Origin: Amoebidium appalachense
Lineage: Eukaryota; Ichthyosporea
Reading direction: 5' to 3'
Assembly: GCA_963693365.1 (NCBI GenBank)
Contig: CAVNZM010000012.1
Span: forward strand, 6,386,001-6,450,000
DNA: 64,000 bases
Part shown: positions 25,394 through 36,230 of the stretch, in pieces
How the letters are laid out: every line of letters starts with the position of its first letter
How positions within the stretch are numbered: position 1 is the stretch's first letter
Made by a program: the position numbers and the translations under genes
The notes under the pieces: model-generated
Told to the model about the DNA's origin: nothing
What the model saw: the letters and a program-made list of their open reading frames with translations, nothing else
Databases searched by the model: none

Positions 25394-25623
25394 TTGGGGG
25401 GGGGGGGGGGGGGGGGGGGAAGGGGGGGGAGGGGGGGGGAGGGAGGGAGGGAAGAGGCCGGAACCATCTCCCTCTCACAGTAAAGACAGACTAAATGTAA
25501 AACAAGAAAGTTTACTGATCCTTGACCAATCAGGTGCAGAAGTTTGTGGGATTCATCTCGAAGCAAAAGCTACGTGCAAGGTCTGACCCTCGCCTCAACC
25601 CATCTCTGCTTGGCCGCACCTAA
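20508..25623 (+). CDS. HNH-nuclease-domain protein (6 exons, 258 aa)
   Basis: Exons: 20508-20639, 20918-21055, 22376-22544, 23510-23690, 24646-24712, 25534-25623, all GT..AG and phase consistent. Exon 4 encodes a zinc-stabilised HNH fold: Cys158-x2-Cys161, then PLTRHHLIPR (His170-His171), then ICRPCHNAIHR (Cys198-x2-Cys201, His202, His206). The tail (EYNTLEKLM, VQKFVGFISKQK) resembles the C-terminus of small eukaryotic HNH proteins of fungi and plants, as I recall them. The N-terminus, about 1-45 (VLDLLGTIFGEEAEADQVLL), is a short helical region resembling a CUE/UBA-like bundle; that is inference. HNH domains are usually metal-dependent nucleases, and the expected metal ligands are present. 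The substrate is unknown. No signal peptide is visible. Exon 2 could use another acceptor at 20893, but that shifts the frame. Exon 5 has a decayed duplicate at about 35.5 kb. Confidence 0.85.
21332..21413. repeat. (GT)n microsatellite
   Basis: About 41 GT units lie in intron 2 of the HNH gene, within a longer GT-rich stretch (21060-22060) that also has TGCG variants. Confidence 0.95.
22306..22369. repeat. (CA)n microsatellite abutting a 3' splice site
   Basis: About 32 CA units end six bases before the acceptor of HNH exon 3, so the run occupies the place of the polypyrimidine tract. Confidence 0.95.
22636..22711. repeat. (GT)n microsatellite
   Basis: About 38 GT units followed by a short alternating GC run, in intron 3 of the HNH gene. 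Confidence 0.95.
24480..25140 (+). repeat. Segment duplicated at 35280-36055 (parent copy)
   Basis: This holds HNH exon 5 and its flanking introns. Landmarks shared in order with the second copy are GACTGAAGACTGACTGTG, the exon, TGCATCTTA, CTCCTCAGG and a CTTCCGTTG/TTTGGTAC block. Simple repeats between landmarks differ in length. Confidence 0.85.
24729..24817. repeat. (CA)n microsatellite
   Basis: About 44 CA units in intron 5 of the HNH gene, 16 nt after the exon 5 donor. Confidence 0.95.
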
Positions 25624-25970
25624 TAACCGTCAAATCAGGAATGTGCTGTGCCATCTTTGGAAACCAAGGACCCGCGTGGAATCCTCCTTATGTGGCACTT
25701 TTCTTAATCATGGATGTTGGTGTGTTTATTGAAGCAAACGTGTCTAGTAAGCAGCTTCAAGTAGCTAGTAAAATGAATGTAAATGGCATTGCACTTTAAA
25801 TGTAGTCTGCAAACACGGGGATTTTAGAGCACCTCAGGTACACGCCATGCCTACTGCGAGTGTCGACATCGTACAAGGTGCAATGGAGCTTTTTTTTTTT
25901 TTAAGGTACGGCAGCCCCCCTCTCCCCCCCTCCCCCTGCCCCGTGCTCCCCCCTCCCCCCCCCCTCCCCC

Positions 25971-26004
<34 letters not shown>

Positions 26005-26054
26005 AACCATACACACCAACGCACATGCACAACAGGCGCATGCGTACACACACA

Positions 26055-26085
<31 letters not shown>

Positions 26086-26089
26086 GCAG

Positions 26090-26140
<51 letters not shown>

Positions 26141-26625
26141 CATGCATGTATGCACGCATGTGCACACACACACAAACACACACACTTACATTGACTCACA
26201 CACTCGCTGACACACACATTCATTCACCCACTCACTCACGCAGAAAAGAAAAACACACACACACTCACTTCGACCAAGACTGCTTCAAAACCATGCTGGA
26301 GATATTTTGTGTGGGTCATACTTCCTAAGGTCACGTGAATAACATTATGGATGCCTTATTTTTTGCTGTTTGCCTCTGATCCTCGACGTTGCCCCCCCCC
26401 CCCCCCTTCTCTCCCTCACTTTTTCTTGTTCTATCTTCTTCAATCTCTAGACACCCAATGTCGGATGCATGTGTGATCACTGTGGTATGATGGTATGTGT
26501 TCTATGGCTAAGCGTAGGACCTGGTTGCTCTGCCCCCCCCCCCCCCCCCCCCAAAAAAAAAAAAAAAAAAAAAAAACATACACACACCACACACACACAC
26601 GCACACACACACAAACAAATCCCAG

Positions 26626-26672
<47 letters not shown>

Positions 26673-26919
26673 CTCTCCCTCCCTCTTCCTGACTCACACA
26701 TCCAATAAAAGACATACACAAACGTCGTTGTGAAACACACACGCACGTAGACTTGTGAACATCTATTGCATACAGGGGCTTATGTCTATACCACATACTG
26801 TGTGTGCTGTGGTACCTACTAAGCCTGCAAGAATAGAAACAAGAACTATTTTAAAAAGGCCCCACGCTAACACAGGTGTACACGGGTCACATACAATCGC
26901 GCATGCCGTCTAGACGAGC

Positions 26920-26924
<5 letters not shown>

Positions 26925-27002
<78 letters not shown>
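26925..27002. repeat. (CA)n microsatellite
   Basis: About 38 CA units in intergenic DNA, preceded by a GTAACAC boundary and followed by AAACACGG. Confidence 0.95.
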
Positions 27003-27007
<5 letters not shown>

Positions 27008-28409
27008 CGGTGCCCAGTGAGCACCAGGCGGTGGAGGTGGAGTGGACTTGGACGCATCACAAAGCAACGTATTGTTGTGGACCATTCAAAATATATCTTT
27101 CCCCACGAACTAAACTGTTGAAATGCACGAATAATGCTTAGTATATTAATCGGGGTGTCGTGTATCTGTGTCAGACTCTGTACATATCTATGGGGCCCAT
27201 GTAGTGTCAACGGATTGGGCGGAGGTAGCGGCCAACAAAGCGCGATAGATACCGCGATATTAGTCATCCTGTGCTTCAAAACACTGATAATACTAATATG
27301 CTGATCATATTTGCGTGTTCTCAGAAAAGCTCTTTGAATTTTTAAACGGGTATTCGGAGGGGGTAGTAAATTGCACGAGGGAGATGAGGGGTGGGGATAG
27401 TGTGTGTGTATGTGTGTGTGTGTGTGTGGGGGGGGGGGGGGGGACAACCCAAAAAAGAACATGTTTTAGTCTGTATATATTGGACAACAACTAATAAACA
27501 TGATGGCATTGGTACTTTCTCTACATATATCCACTGATCATCATAGTATCCAAGAAAAAAAGAAAGAGTTTGGTCCCCCGGGGCCCTGCCGGACTTATTA
27601 GTTCCCCCAACCGGCAGAGCGGCAACCCGGACTCGGCAATGTGATACTGGAGGATTTTTTTAAACACTGGTTACATCACCATTTGAATTTACAATTTTTA
27701 TTACAAATCGGCATGTCTGCACTTCTTTCTAATACTTTGGAATCAGGCCTTTGTTTTGATTGGTAAGACATTCAAATGCATGATTGGTTGCGATGAAACG
27801 CAACCATGTGGATGGGTCAATTTGATTGGGTAATTGCTTATGATCAATACAATACGGTATTTCTTGTACATGTAGATTTCTAATTATTATCAGCGATCGG
27901 TTAATGTTCGAACACAGTGTGGGGACACTGAAATTTCTGCCTTTTTTGGAAATGGATTGGCGTGTGAGTTTTATGATATATAGCCGGTGTGTTGAAAAGT
28001 GATTCAATAGGTGCACATGAGGTGAATGGATCAAAGTTTTTCCCGTTTCCTTTTCTTTCTTTCTTTTTCTTTCTTTTTTTGGCCTCTCTCTTCCCCGTTT
28101 TTTTTTGGCTTGCATGGTGGGATCATAATTTGTCTCAGGTTCCGCCCGTCACGTGGTACGTATTGTAATTATGTGTACAAGTGTGTACATCATACGGTAC
28201 TAGTGTACATCGTACGGTACACATGTGTGAGTGAGTGAGTACTAGTGACTGTGTCTGTGGGTGGTGGCGATGGTGTGCACGTGGAAGACCGGTGACTTTA
28301 AATTTATACGTGTTTGCACCACCGTTATATTTTTGTGTTGAGAAAAACAACATCAATTCAATCCCTCGAGCTCCTGTGCTAAATCGTGTGTACGTGTGTG
28401 TGTGTGTGT

Positions 28410-28453
<44 letters not shown>

Positions 28454-28456
<3 letters not shown>

Positions 28457-28702
28457 AAAAAATCTATTTACAAATATTAAATAGGAATTGCGTACATTTG
28501 TGGTGAAAATAACAAAGAATTGTATGTTACTAGAGTATGCAGAAGACATGGACATTCTATCTCTATTCTATTAAGACAGCATTAATAGAATAGAGATAGA
28601 ATGTCCATGTCTTCTGCATACTCTAGTAACATACAATTCTTTGTTATTTTCACCACAAATGTACGCAATTCCTATTTAATATTTGTAAATAGATTTTTTA
28701 AA
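28454..28702. repeat. Perfect inverted repeat, 121-bp arms, 7-bp loop
   Basis: The left arm 28454-28574 and right arm 28582-28702 are exact reverse complements around the loop GACAGCA. The arms are AT-rich with no ORF. Outside them a (GT)n run on the left faces a (CA)n run on the right, so the fold could extend further. Transcription across it would give a long hairpin RNA. A fold-back element, a hairpin locus or an assembly fold-back artefact are all possible. Confidence 0.97.
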
Positions 28703-29104
28703 TGTACACACACACACACACACGCACACACACACACACATGTACACACACACACACACACACAATGCGTGCACTTGTGTGTGTGTTTTTATGTAATACG
28801 TCTGTACGTGTGTACCGCATAGGTAGTATGCATGCGCACGTGTGTACGGCCACAAGTCACGGTACTTGTACAACGTACGTGTGTACGTGTGTACGCGTGT
28901 GTTTCATAGATCACTAGAGCCGAAGACAGCATGTGAGATAGACAGCTCCCATTACCGGTGGTGAGATTATCAAAGGAAAAGCCTCGTGATTCAAGTGTGC
29001 GAACACAAACACTGACATACGGTAGCTGCGCTTGCCCGAGCCGCTTATAAGATTACATGTGGCCGCACGTAAGATCACAGGTGGCCGCATGTAAGATCTC
29101 TTTC

Positions 29105-29114
29105 AGCCAATGAA
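29105..29114 (+). promoter_or_regulatory. CCAAT motif upstream of the KCTD-like gene
   Basis: AGCCAATGAAATG lies about 670 bp upstream of the KCTD-like start codon, just before the minisatellite. It matches the NF-Y core, but the distance is long unless the minisatellite is part of the leader. Confidence 0.25.
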
Positions 29115-29199
29115 ATGCGTCCCCGCCAAAACCCCGAGTCCCCGACAGGAGGCCGCCACTCCAAGTGAAGTTGAGTTGCACTCGAACACAACAAAACAC

Positions 29200-29715
29200 C
29201 CTTCAAGCAAGCACTTTGCAACAAAACACCCTTCAACCAAGCACTTTGCAACAAAGCACCTTCAACCAAGCAAGTATTTTGTAACAAAACACCTATAACC
29301 AAGCAAGCAATTTGTAACAAAACACCCTAAACCAAGCAGCAACCACTTTGCAACAACACCTTCAACCAGGCAAGCAATTTGCAACAAAACATCTTCAACC
29401 AAGCACCCAATCTGTAACAAAACACGCAAGCACTTTGCAGCAAAACACCTTAAACCAAGCAAGCAATTTGTAACAAAACACCGTTCAAACAAGCAAGCAC
29501 TTTGCAACAAAACACCGTTCAAACAAGCAAGCACTTTGCAACAAAACACTATTCAACCAAGCAGCAAGTACTTTGCAATCAAAACACTCTTCAACCAAGC
29601 ACTTTGCAACTAACACCCTTCAGCCAAGCAAGCACTTTGCAACTAACACCCTTTAACCAACCAAGCACTCGCAACGAAACAAGCTTCAACCAAGCACTTC
29701 GCAACAACACACAAA
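29200..29715 (+). repeat. Minisatellite, unit about 28-36 bp, roughly 16 copies
   Basis: Imperfect tandem units follow the pattern AACAAAACACC, TTCAACCAAGCA, AGCACTTTGC, with internal AGCA duplications that make the unit length vary. The array stops about 60 bp before the KCTD-like start codon. It has a marked A/C bias on the plus strand and almost no GT-type simple repeat. Confidence 0.95.
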
Positions 29716-29776
29716 TACACGGGCAAGCGCGTCCCAATCACGTCTCCACAGGGCAACGCCCATTTCTTTCTGGAAA

Positions 29777-30832
29777 ATGACGGCGCGGGCCACAGACCAG
29801 ATTCTGGCTGCTGGGGAGGCGCTCGAAGTGGAGGATGCGTCTCTGTGTGCGCGGATATGTGAGGTGACACGTGGCCTGCAGGAACGAGAGAAGGCTGTCG
29901 AAGAAAAAGAGAAGAGGGTGGAGGAAGAGAGGCGCCAGCTTGCCGAGGAAAGGTGCGAACAATGCCCCACTAACCCACACGTGTGCACGCACACAAACAT
30001 GCTCGTTAGATGCAAGCCCATTCTCTTTCACATCTGCGCATGCACAAAACACACGCGCACACTCGATTCAAACACACACTCGTGCTTCCAGTCCACAAAT
30101 ACAAGGCATCTATCTGTTCATGCGCCGACAATATCTATATGATGCTATGCATTGGCATAGTCCTGCCTGTTTTGCTCTTGTCTATTTTTGTTTGTGCTAC
30201 CCTCTCTCGTTTTCACTTCGCGCACCCCCCTTGCCCTACTTGCTTCATAAGAGGAAACGTGCAAAGTGCGGGTCACCCAGCTGCATGAGCGCATCTCAGG
30301 CACACACGCACATTAACAAGCAGGACTTTAGTGTTCTTTAAGCTGCCCCGAGTGCACGGCCACACACACGTTTCCTCACACAAATACCAACACACACACG
30401 GGGTTCTCCCTGCCTTCCCCTCTCTCTTCTTGCCTCTTACTCTCCCTCTCCATGTCCCTCTCTCTCCTCGTCCCCCTCTTCCTCTCAATATCAACTTCCC
30501 CTTCCCTTCCTATAACCTTTCCCGCACCCTCGCCCTTGTCTCTCTCGCCCTCTACTCCATCCTCCCCCCCTCCCCCCCCCCCCCCCCCCACTCCTTTATC
30601 CTCCTCCCGCTACCACATCCCCCCCCCCCCCCCCCCCGCCCGCCAGCCGCCGGCCGTCATTCCGTCCTTCCCTCCCTCCCTTCCCTCCCTTCCCTCCCCC
30701 CTCTCCCCTTCTCCCTTAAGTTTATACAACACCTCTTCCGTATCCCCTTCTCCTATCCTCAAACACACACACACACACTCCTTTATCCTCCTCCTGCTAC
30801 CACCTCCCTCTCCCCCCCCCTCGGCCGTCATT

Positions 30833-30865
<33 letters not shown>

Positions 30866-31085
30866 TCTCCCTTACAATTTTACAGCACATCTTCCGTATC
30901 CTCTTCTCCTATCCTCTCCCTTCCTGCCTTCATACTTTCAGGGATGGGCCTCCACTTGCCGGAGTAAGGAAAGTAGGAAATTCCTACAACTGAAAATGTG
31001 ATGCTAAGTGTTGCTGGGTGGGGTTGGTAGGTGACGGACTAAGAGTTCAGTCAAGCTGCATCCGTCCGGTCTCCCCTTCCCTCCC

Positions 31086-31121
<36 letters not shown>

Positions 31122-32907
31122 CCCCGCCCCGCCCCTCCTCTTATTCCCTGCCCCCCCCTTTTCCCCTCTCCCCAACACCCACACATACACAGACACACCT
31201 GGCAAACAACACAGAAAATGCACATATATTCAACTCCCCTCCCCCTTCCCTCCGCCCCCTTAGAGCCTCCCCCCCCCCCCCCCCCCTACTCCCCCTTTCT
31301 CTTTTCACACATATGTAATAAACATACTTACACCTTACCATGCTCGCGCGCGCGCACAAACACACACACACACACACACACACACTGCCTATCCTGCAGA
31401 GCCCAGTTTGCCGCCGAGTGCAAATCCGTCGGCGCAATCAACGCACAATCCACAGACCGCATCCTCTTGGATGTCGGGGGCAAAACATTCGCCACCACCC
31501 GCCAAACAATGTGCGCACACCCAGACTCTATGCTCACCGCATGGTTTAGCGGCCGGCACGTCATCCAAACAGGCGCCGATGGGTCAGTGTTCGTCGACCG
31601 CAAGCCAGAGTTGTTCGAATACGTGTTGGACTATCGCGTATGGGGGGCGTTGGGTGTTCTGCGGTGATGAGGGCGCATATGCGAGGGAGAGGTTGATGGA
31701 GGAATTTGAGTATTTTGGGCTCCCCTGGCTGGAAAAAAAAAACGCCAACAGAAAACCATCATCATACTTTCCGGGGAGATTTGGAGTGTTTCGTGATCGA
31801 ACCCGAGCCTGAGTATGAAGCGGCCGAAATCGATGTTGAGGACATGTCCATAGGCGGGGACTTTGTGCTGTGTAAAATGACAGATTACGGGGAGGAAGAA
31901 ACCACAGGTTTAACGAGAACCCTTGCCACACTTTGGGACACGAGGACGGGGAAGCAGGTGGAAGAATGGACACAATATGAGAAAGAATATGGAGAGGCAG
32001 AAGAGTTTTGTTTGGATACCACCGGGAGATACGTTGCGGCATCTTACATTCCTGATGAAAGCGCTTCGTCTAGCAGGCGAATTGTGGTTTACAGCACCGA
32101 AGAGAAGGCGAATGTGTGGAGCATCACGGATGAACAGAAAGTCACGGACATGGCGTTTGCGGATGATATGCTAATCATGATTGACGGTAACTGCAAAGTG
32201 TCGGCCTGGAAATTTTCAACGGACCAGATAGTCTGGACGAAAAAATATCCCATGGCCAAAAAAACTATGTACCAATGTGGGACGAAAATATACCCGCGCA
32301 CAATGCACGAGGCTTTTGCTGCTTTCTGCGGTGGCTTCGAGCCCCATATCATGGTTGCAGACATAAATACGGGCAGCAAGTTGTATTCGGTAGCAAACGT
32401 CGATATAACGTGCACCCGGAGCCCGAAGTATGGTAGTAAGTTGGCATTTGCAATGTGGTTGGAGGGGAAAGAGCTGACCGTTGTGAAGGTAGATACCTCA
32501 GAGGAGAACTCCACCGGGGCAAGCGTTTCTCGGTCGGGTTCGGACGGTGAGTGTCTGTCACGGAACAAAAGCCTGTATGTTGCCGGTCAGTCAATAAGAC
32601 ACGGCTATCGCTTTCTTCAACTTATCGGACACGATACCTTGGCTGTGATTGATCGCGATTTGGGCGTACAGATGTTTCCGATCAAACATGGCGAGGACAC
32701 TTCGAAATCCACGGAGGGGTTTGCGGTTCTGATGCACGATTATAAGCGTCTCGGGATGTGGTGGGAGAAAAGCGAAAAAAATATGCCATTAATGGCAATA
32801 TGGTGGCGGTACTGGGGAAAGACCAGGCGGTGATGGTGTGGAGGGGGGAGAGCGCAAGAACTAGAAGACGCAGGTATCAGAATGAACGAGTGCATGTGAT
32901 TGGATAA
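29777..32907 (+). pseudogene. KCTD/BTB (T1) plus beta-propeller protein, frame broken at three homopolymers
   Basis: Exon 1 (29777-29952) encodes MTARATDQILAAGEALEVED and then a charged coiled coil (LQEREKAVEEKEKRVEEE). An intron of 1447 bp leads to exon 2 at 31400. The T1/BTB domain starts near residue 80 (ILLDVGGKTFATT, then DGSVFVDRKPELFEYVLDY) and finishes in another frame (ARERLMEEFEYFGLPWLE). A third frame then gives about 350 residues of propeller-like repeats (LATLWDTRTGKQVEEW, RIVVYSTEEKANVWS). A last shift restores a WD-like strand (VLGKDQAVMVWRGE) and a stop at 32905. KCTD proteins with C-terminal propellers, such as KCTD3/SHKBP1, are known adaptors. The breaks coincide with G6 (31642-31647), A10 (31733-31742) and A7 (32775-32781). 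Coding character is otherwise intact, so sequencing indels are as likely as true decay. Confidence 0.8.
29953..31399 (+). other. Intron 1 of the KCTD-like gene, C/T-rich
   Basis: The donor AAG|GTGCGA and acceptor CCTGCAG join exon 1 and exon 2 in phase 2. The 3' half (30400-31390) is strongly C/T-rich on the coding strand, with C tracts at 30839-30863 and 31088-31120 and a (CA)n run just before the acceptor. Confidence 0.7.
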
Positions 32908-34069
32908 CACAACACTATCTCTGACTTGTCGCACGTAGTATGACGCTTTCAGTTATCGGGCATTTAACAAAATAATTAATATCGATGTTCATTTTCTGGG
33001 ACATTGCTAGATAACATGTGGGATTGTTTCATGTGTTCTATGAATGATTTGACTCGTGCACATATGCCATAGGCATATATAAGATCGACAGCCCGTACAC
33101 GTGTTTTTATGGTTCAACATGATTGATTGGCCCCTTTCTCTCTCGCTCCCCCCCCCCCCCCCTATTTTGCCCTCATCTCTTCCCTATGTTTTGGGCCCCG
33201 TGGGTGGGTTTTGTGTCTGTGTGTGTGTAGGTTGGTGGCTGGGTGTAGTTGTGCCGTTGTGGTGGCGAATCCAAAACTATTCTTTGTTTTTCATTTACAC
33301 GCTTAATTTTTTGGCCGTCCATATGCATCCCCTGGGCCACCGGGATAAAGGTGGAGACAGATTTAGGGACTTTGTACGTATGAAGGTCCTTACATGCAAA
33401 TTGATTGAAACTCTTGAGCTCCGTGGTTCATAGATTGTACTGCTTTTGAACGCTGACATATGTTGACAATGTAAGGGATAGACTTAGAGTGGGTACAGGC
33501 GGTGGTTGTGGTGCCGTGTGTGTGTGTGTGTGTGTGTGTGGGAGGGGCGGGCGCGGGAGGGGGGGGGAGGGGGGGGGTGGTTAGGATTTGATGTTTCGGC
33601 CCGGTTTCTAAGACAACGTACATATGTGATGCATAATATCACCCATAGCATTGATGGGGGAGGTTATCGGTAATACTGCACTGAAAATATTCAAACACTT
33701 CTGTGCATCAGCTAGCTGATGTACAGAAGGACACTGCTTAAGCTGCTTACGATGATTAAACAGTTGGGCACCGTTTATAACTGGATATCGGTACCTTCCA
33801 CACACAACGTGTAGATCTGTGTGCATGATTGTGTGCAAAAGTGCGCGCACTGTGCATGTCATCATGATGTACACACGCACATGTGTGTGCGAGTGTGTGT
33901 GTATGTACTGTATACGTGTACATTGTGTGTGTGCGAGTGTGCGCGTGGTAGTGTGCGTGTGTGAGTGTGTTACACACCCACACACCCAAAAATGCAAACC
34001 CCCCCCCCCCCCCCCCCCCCAAAACTACTTGTAAACAGAGAGGTAGAGCCTCATCGAGGCCCAACACAC

Positions 34070-34073
<4 letters not shown>

Positions 34074-34142
<69 letters not shown>
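34074..34142. repeat. (CA)n microsatellite
   Basis: About 34 CA units in intergenic DNA, following an isolated CACACGCACA start. Confidence 0.95.
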
Positions 34143-34144
<2 letters not shown>

Positions 34145-35279
34145 ACCCACACACAGCCAGCATGCCCCGACTGCAGGCACGACCACAGGCACACACAGGT
34201 GTGCAAACCGCGGCTATTAAATTACTACACCGTAGCCACACACCACGTTCATAACCACATCCTGTTAGGAAGCATGCTCCCACCACCAGACCCCACCATA
34301 CACCACACCCACCGTAAACACCACCAACACCACATCCTACATTCCACCACGGTAGATGAACCAATGAGAGCCCGGGTTTAAAGTTTTATTCGTGGGTTTT
34401 GAGTGGAGGGGAAACCTGGTGCTACCCACCGGCGAGGCTGGGTTGAAAACCCGGGGATAAGTGTGTGCGAATAGTTCGGATTGGTGATGGTGTGTTAGCT
34501 TAGCCTGATGGCACCAGAGCACCCTAGAGCGCTCTAGCTAGAGTATAGTGGGTGCTGGGTGAGAAAAAATGGTTCCTCTGCGGGATCCTGAAGGACCCTC
34601 CGGGAACAAAATGGGATATTTAAAAAAAAAATAAAAAAAAATGGTGTTAGTATGTGGCATGTGTATCTTCGTGTGTGCTTACATGCTCGCGGCAGGTGCG
34701 CACGTACGGATGGGTAAAGGTGGTGTCTACTAAAATGTGAGTGAAATGGTCATAGACAAACCCAACGGGAACAGGGAAAACAGGAACTACTCTATTCTGC
34801 CAAGACAAACCTTATTTTATTAATAATTCAAGAGACACGGCTGCCATTAAACATGGGAGGGTGCATGGGAGGTTGATTGCAGCCGGCTGCCTGTTTTCTC
34901 TGTAGGGTTGAAACATCAACAACAATACCAACAGTTGCTATTTACTACCGTACTCTTTCATGGCCAATCCATGGACCCAGAAGCTACGGAGGATACTCTT
35001 CCCACTGCACGTTATTTCTAGCCATCAGCATTCCACTAGGACTTTCCCCCTCTCACTGGTGTTACAGCCATAAATTATGCTCGCAGCCATGCTCTTTTTT
35101 GTGTATTTGCAAGCGCCGCACCCACCTGCGTGGGCATGCATCTATACGGGGTATGTGCCACTGTGCGTGTGCGATGCGTGTTTATGTGCATATACAACAT
35201 GGGTGCACACACGCTCGTGTGTGTGCGTGTACATACATGTGCGCGTATGTGCGCGTGTGCGTGTGCATGTTTGCGTGTG

Positions 35280-35590
35280 TGTGTGTGCGCGCGCGCGCAC
35301 GCACGCGCGCGTGTGTGTGTGCTTTGTGCGCATTTTTTTTGTCTGGGGAGGGACTCCCGGTAGGGAGGAGGGGAATGGGGAGGGGGGTTGAGCTCGAGGG
35401 ACTGAAGACTGACTGTGTCACTTTGGCCCGGCGGAAAGGGGGGGGAGGGGGGGGGGGGGGGGGGGGGAAGAGGGGGGGGGGGGGGGGGGGGGGTGTTGAA
35501 GACTGTTGCAGGATTTTTCGTGAGAAAACGCTTGGGGCCGACTACCACACACTTGAAAAGCTTATGGCAAAATTTAAAATGAAGAGGTAG

Positions 35591-35630
<40 letters not shown>

Positions 35631-36055
35631 ACCCACCCACCCACCCAAACACACACCACAGACACACACACGCTGGTTCTCGAGGGGTCTTTCTGCATGC
35701 ATGCATCTTATTCTCTCTCTCTCCTCAGGCCCTTTCTCTCCTTGTGTTCCCCCCCGTCCCCCCCCCCCCCCCCCTCCCCAAACCCCCCCCTCCCCCCCCC
35801 GTCCTCCCCATTCATAAACTTACCCATCCGCCTTTCAGGGTCTAAACAGCTCTTTCTGCTACACACAGCCTCTCTTTCTTATTATTTCTTCCGTTGGCTT
35901 TCGAATGCATCATATTTGGTACGGCTGATGTAGAGGCATAGAGTTAAGTTTACTATACATTGCCAATATTGTGCTTCTTCTTCTTCTTCTTTTTTTTTTT
36001 TTTTTTTTTTTTTTTTTGGTGGTGGGGGGGGGGGGGGGGGGGGGGGGGGGGAGGG
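35280..36055 (+). pseudogene. Decayed duplicate of HNH gene exon 5 and flanks
   Basis: The segment repeats the landmarks of 24480-25140 in the same order and orientation, with many substitutions and different simple-repeat lengths. The exon copy (about 35512-35589) reads IFREKTLGADYHTLEKLMA before an insertion of about ten bases (TTTAAAAT region). That insertion breaks the junction phase, so it cannot be spliced like the parent. No other HNH exon was found near it. Confidence 0.85.
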
Positions 36056-36136
36056 GGGGAGGGGGGTAGATGTGTGTGTGTGCGTGTGTGCGTGTGTGTG
36101 CGTGTGTGTGCGTGTGTGTGTGCGTGTGTGTGTGCG

Positions 36137-36145
<9 letters not shown>

Positions 36146-36229
<84 letters not shown>
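36146..36229. repeat. (GT)n microsatellite
   Basis: About 42 GT units, preceded by GTGTGC variants and a T then G compound tract at 35990-36053. Confidence 0.95.

Positions 36230-36230
<1 letters not shown>

Larger units (their letters stand above)
25624..29199. other. Spacer between the HNH gene and the KCTD-like gene
   Basis: It contains C tracts, (CA)n at 26041-26138, a C then A tract at 26533-26577 and (CA)n at 26925-27002. A mixed AT-richer block follows (27050-28380), with a small perfect hairpin GGTTGCG..CGCAACC near 27785-27805, and then the long palindrome at 28454-28702. A 128-codon minus ORF (27729-28115) has no recognisable family. No gene is called here. Confidence 0.55.

Noticed and set aside
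31639-31675. Mini-intron to explain the first frame change in the KCTD-like gene
   Set aside because: GTATGG..AG would be only about 34 nt, far shorter than any other intron here; a homopolymer indel is simpler.
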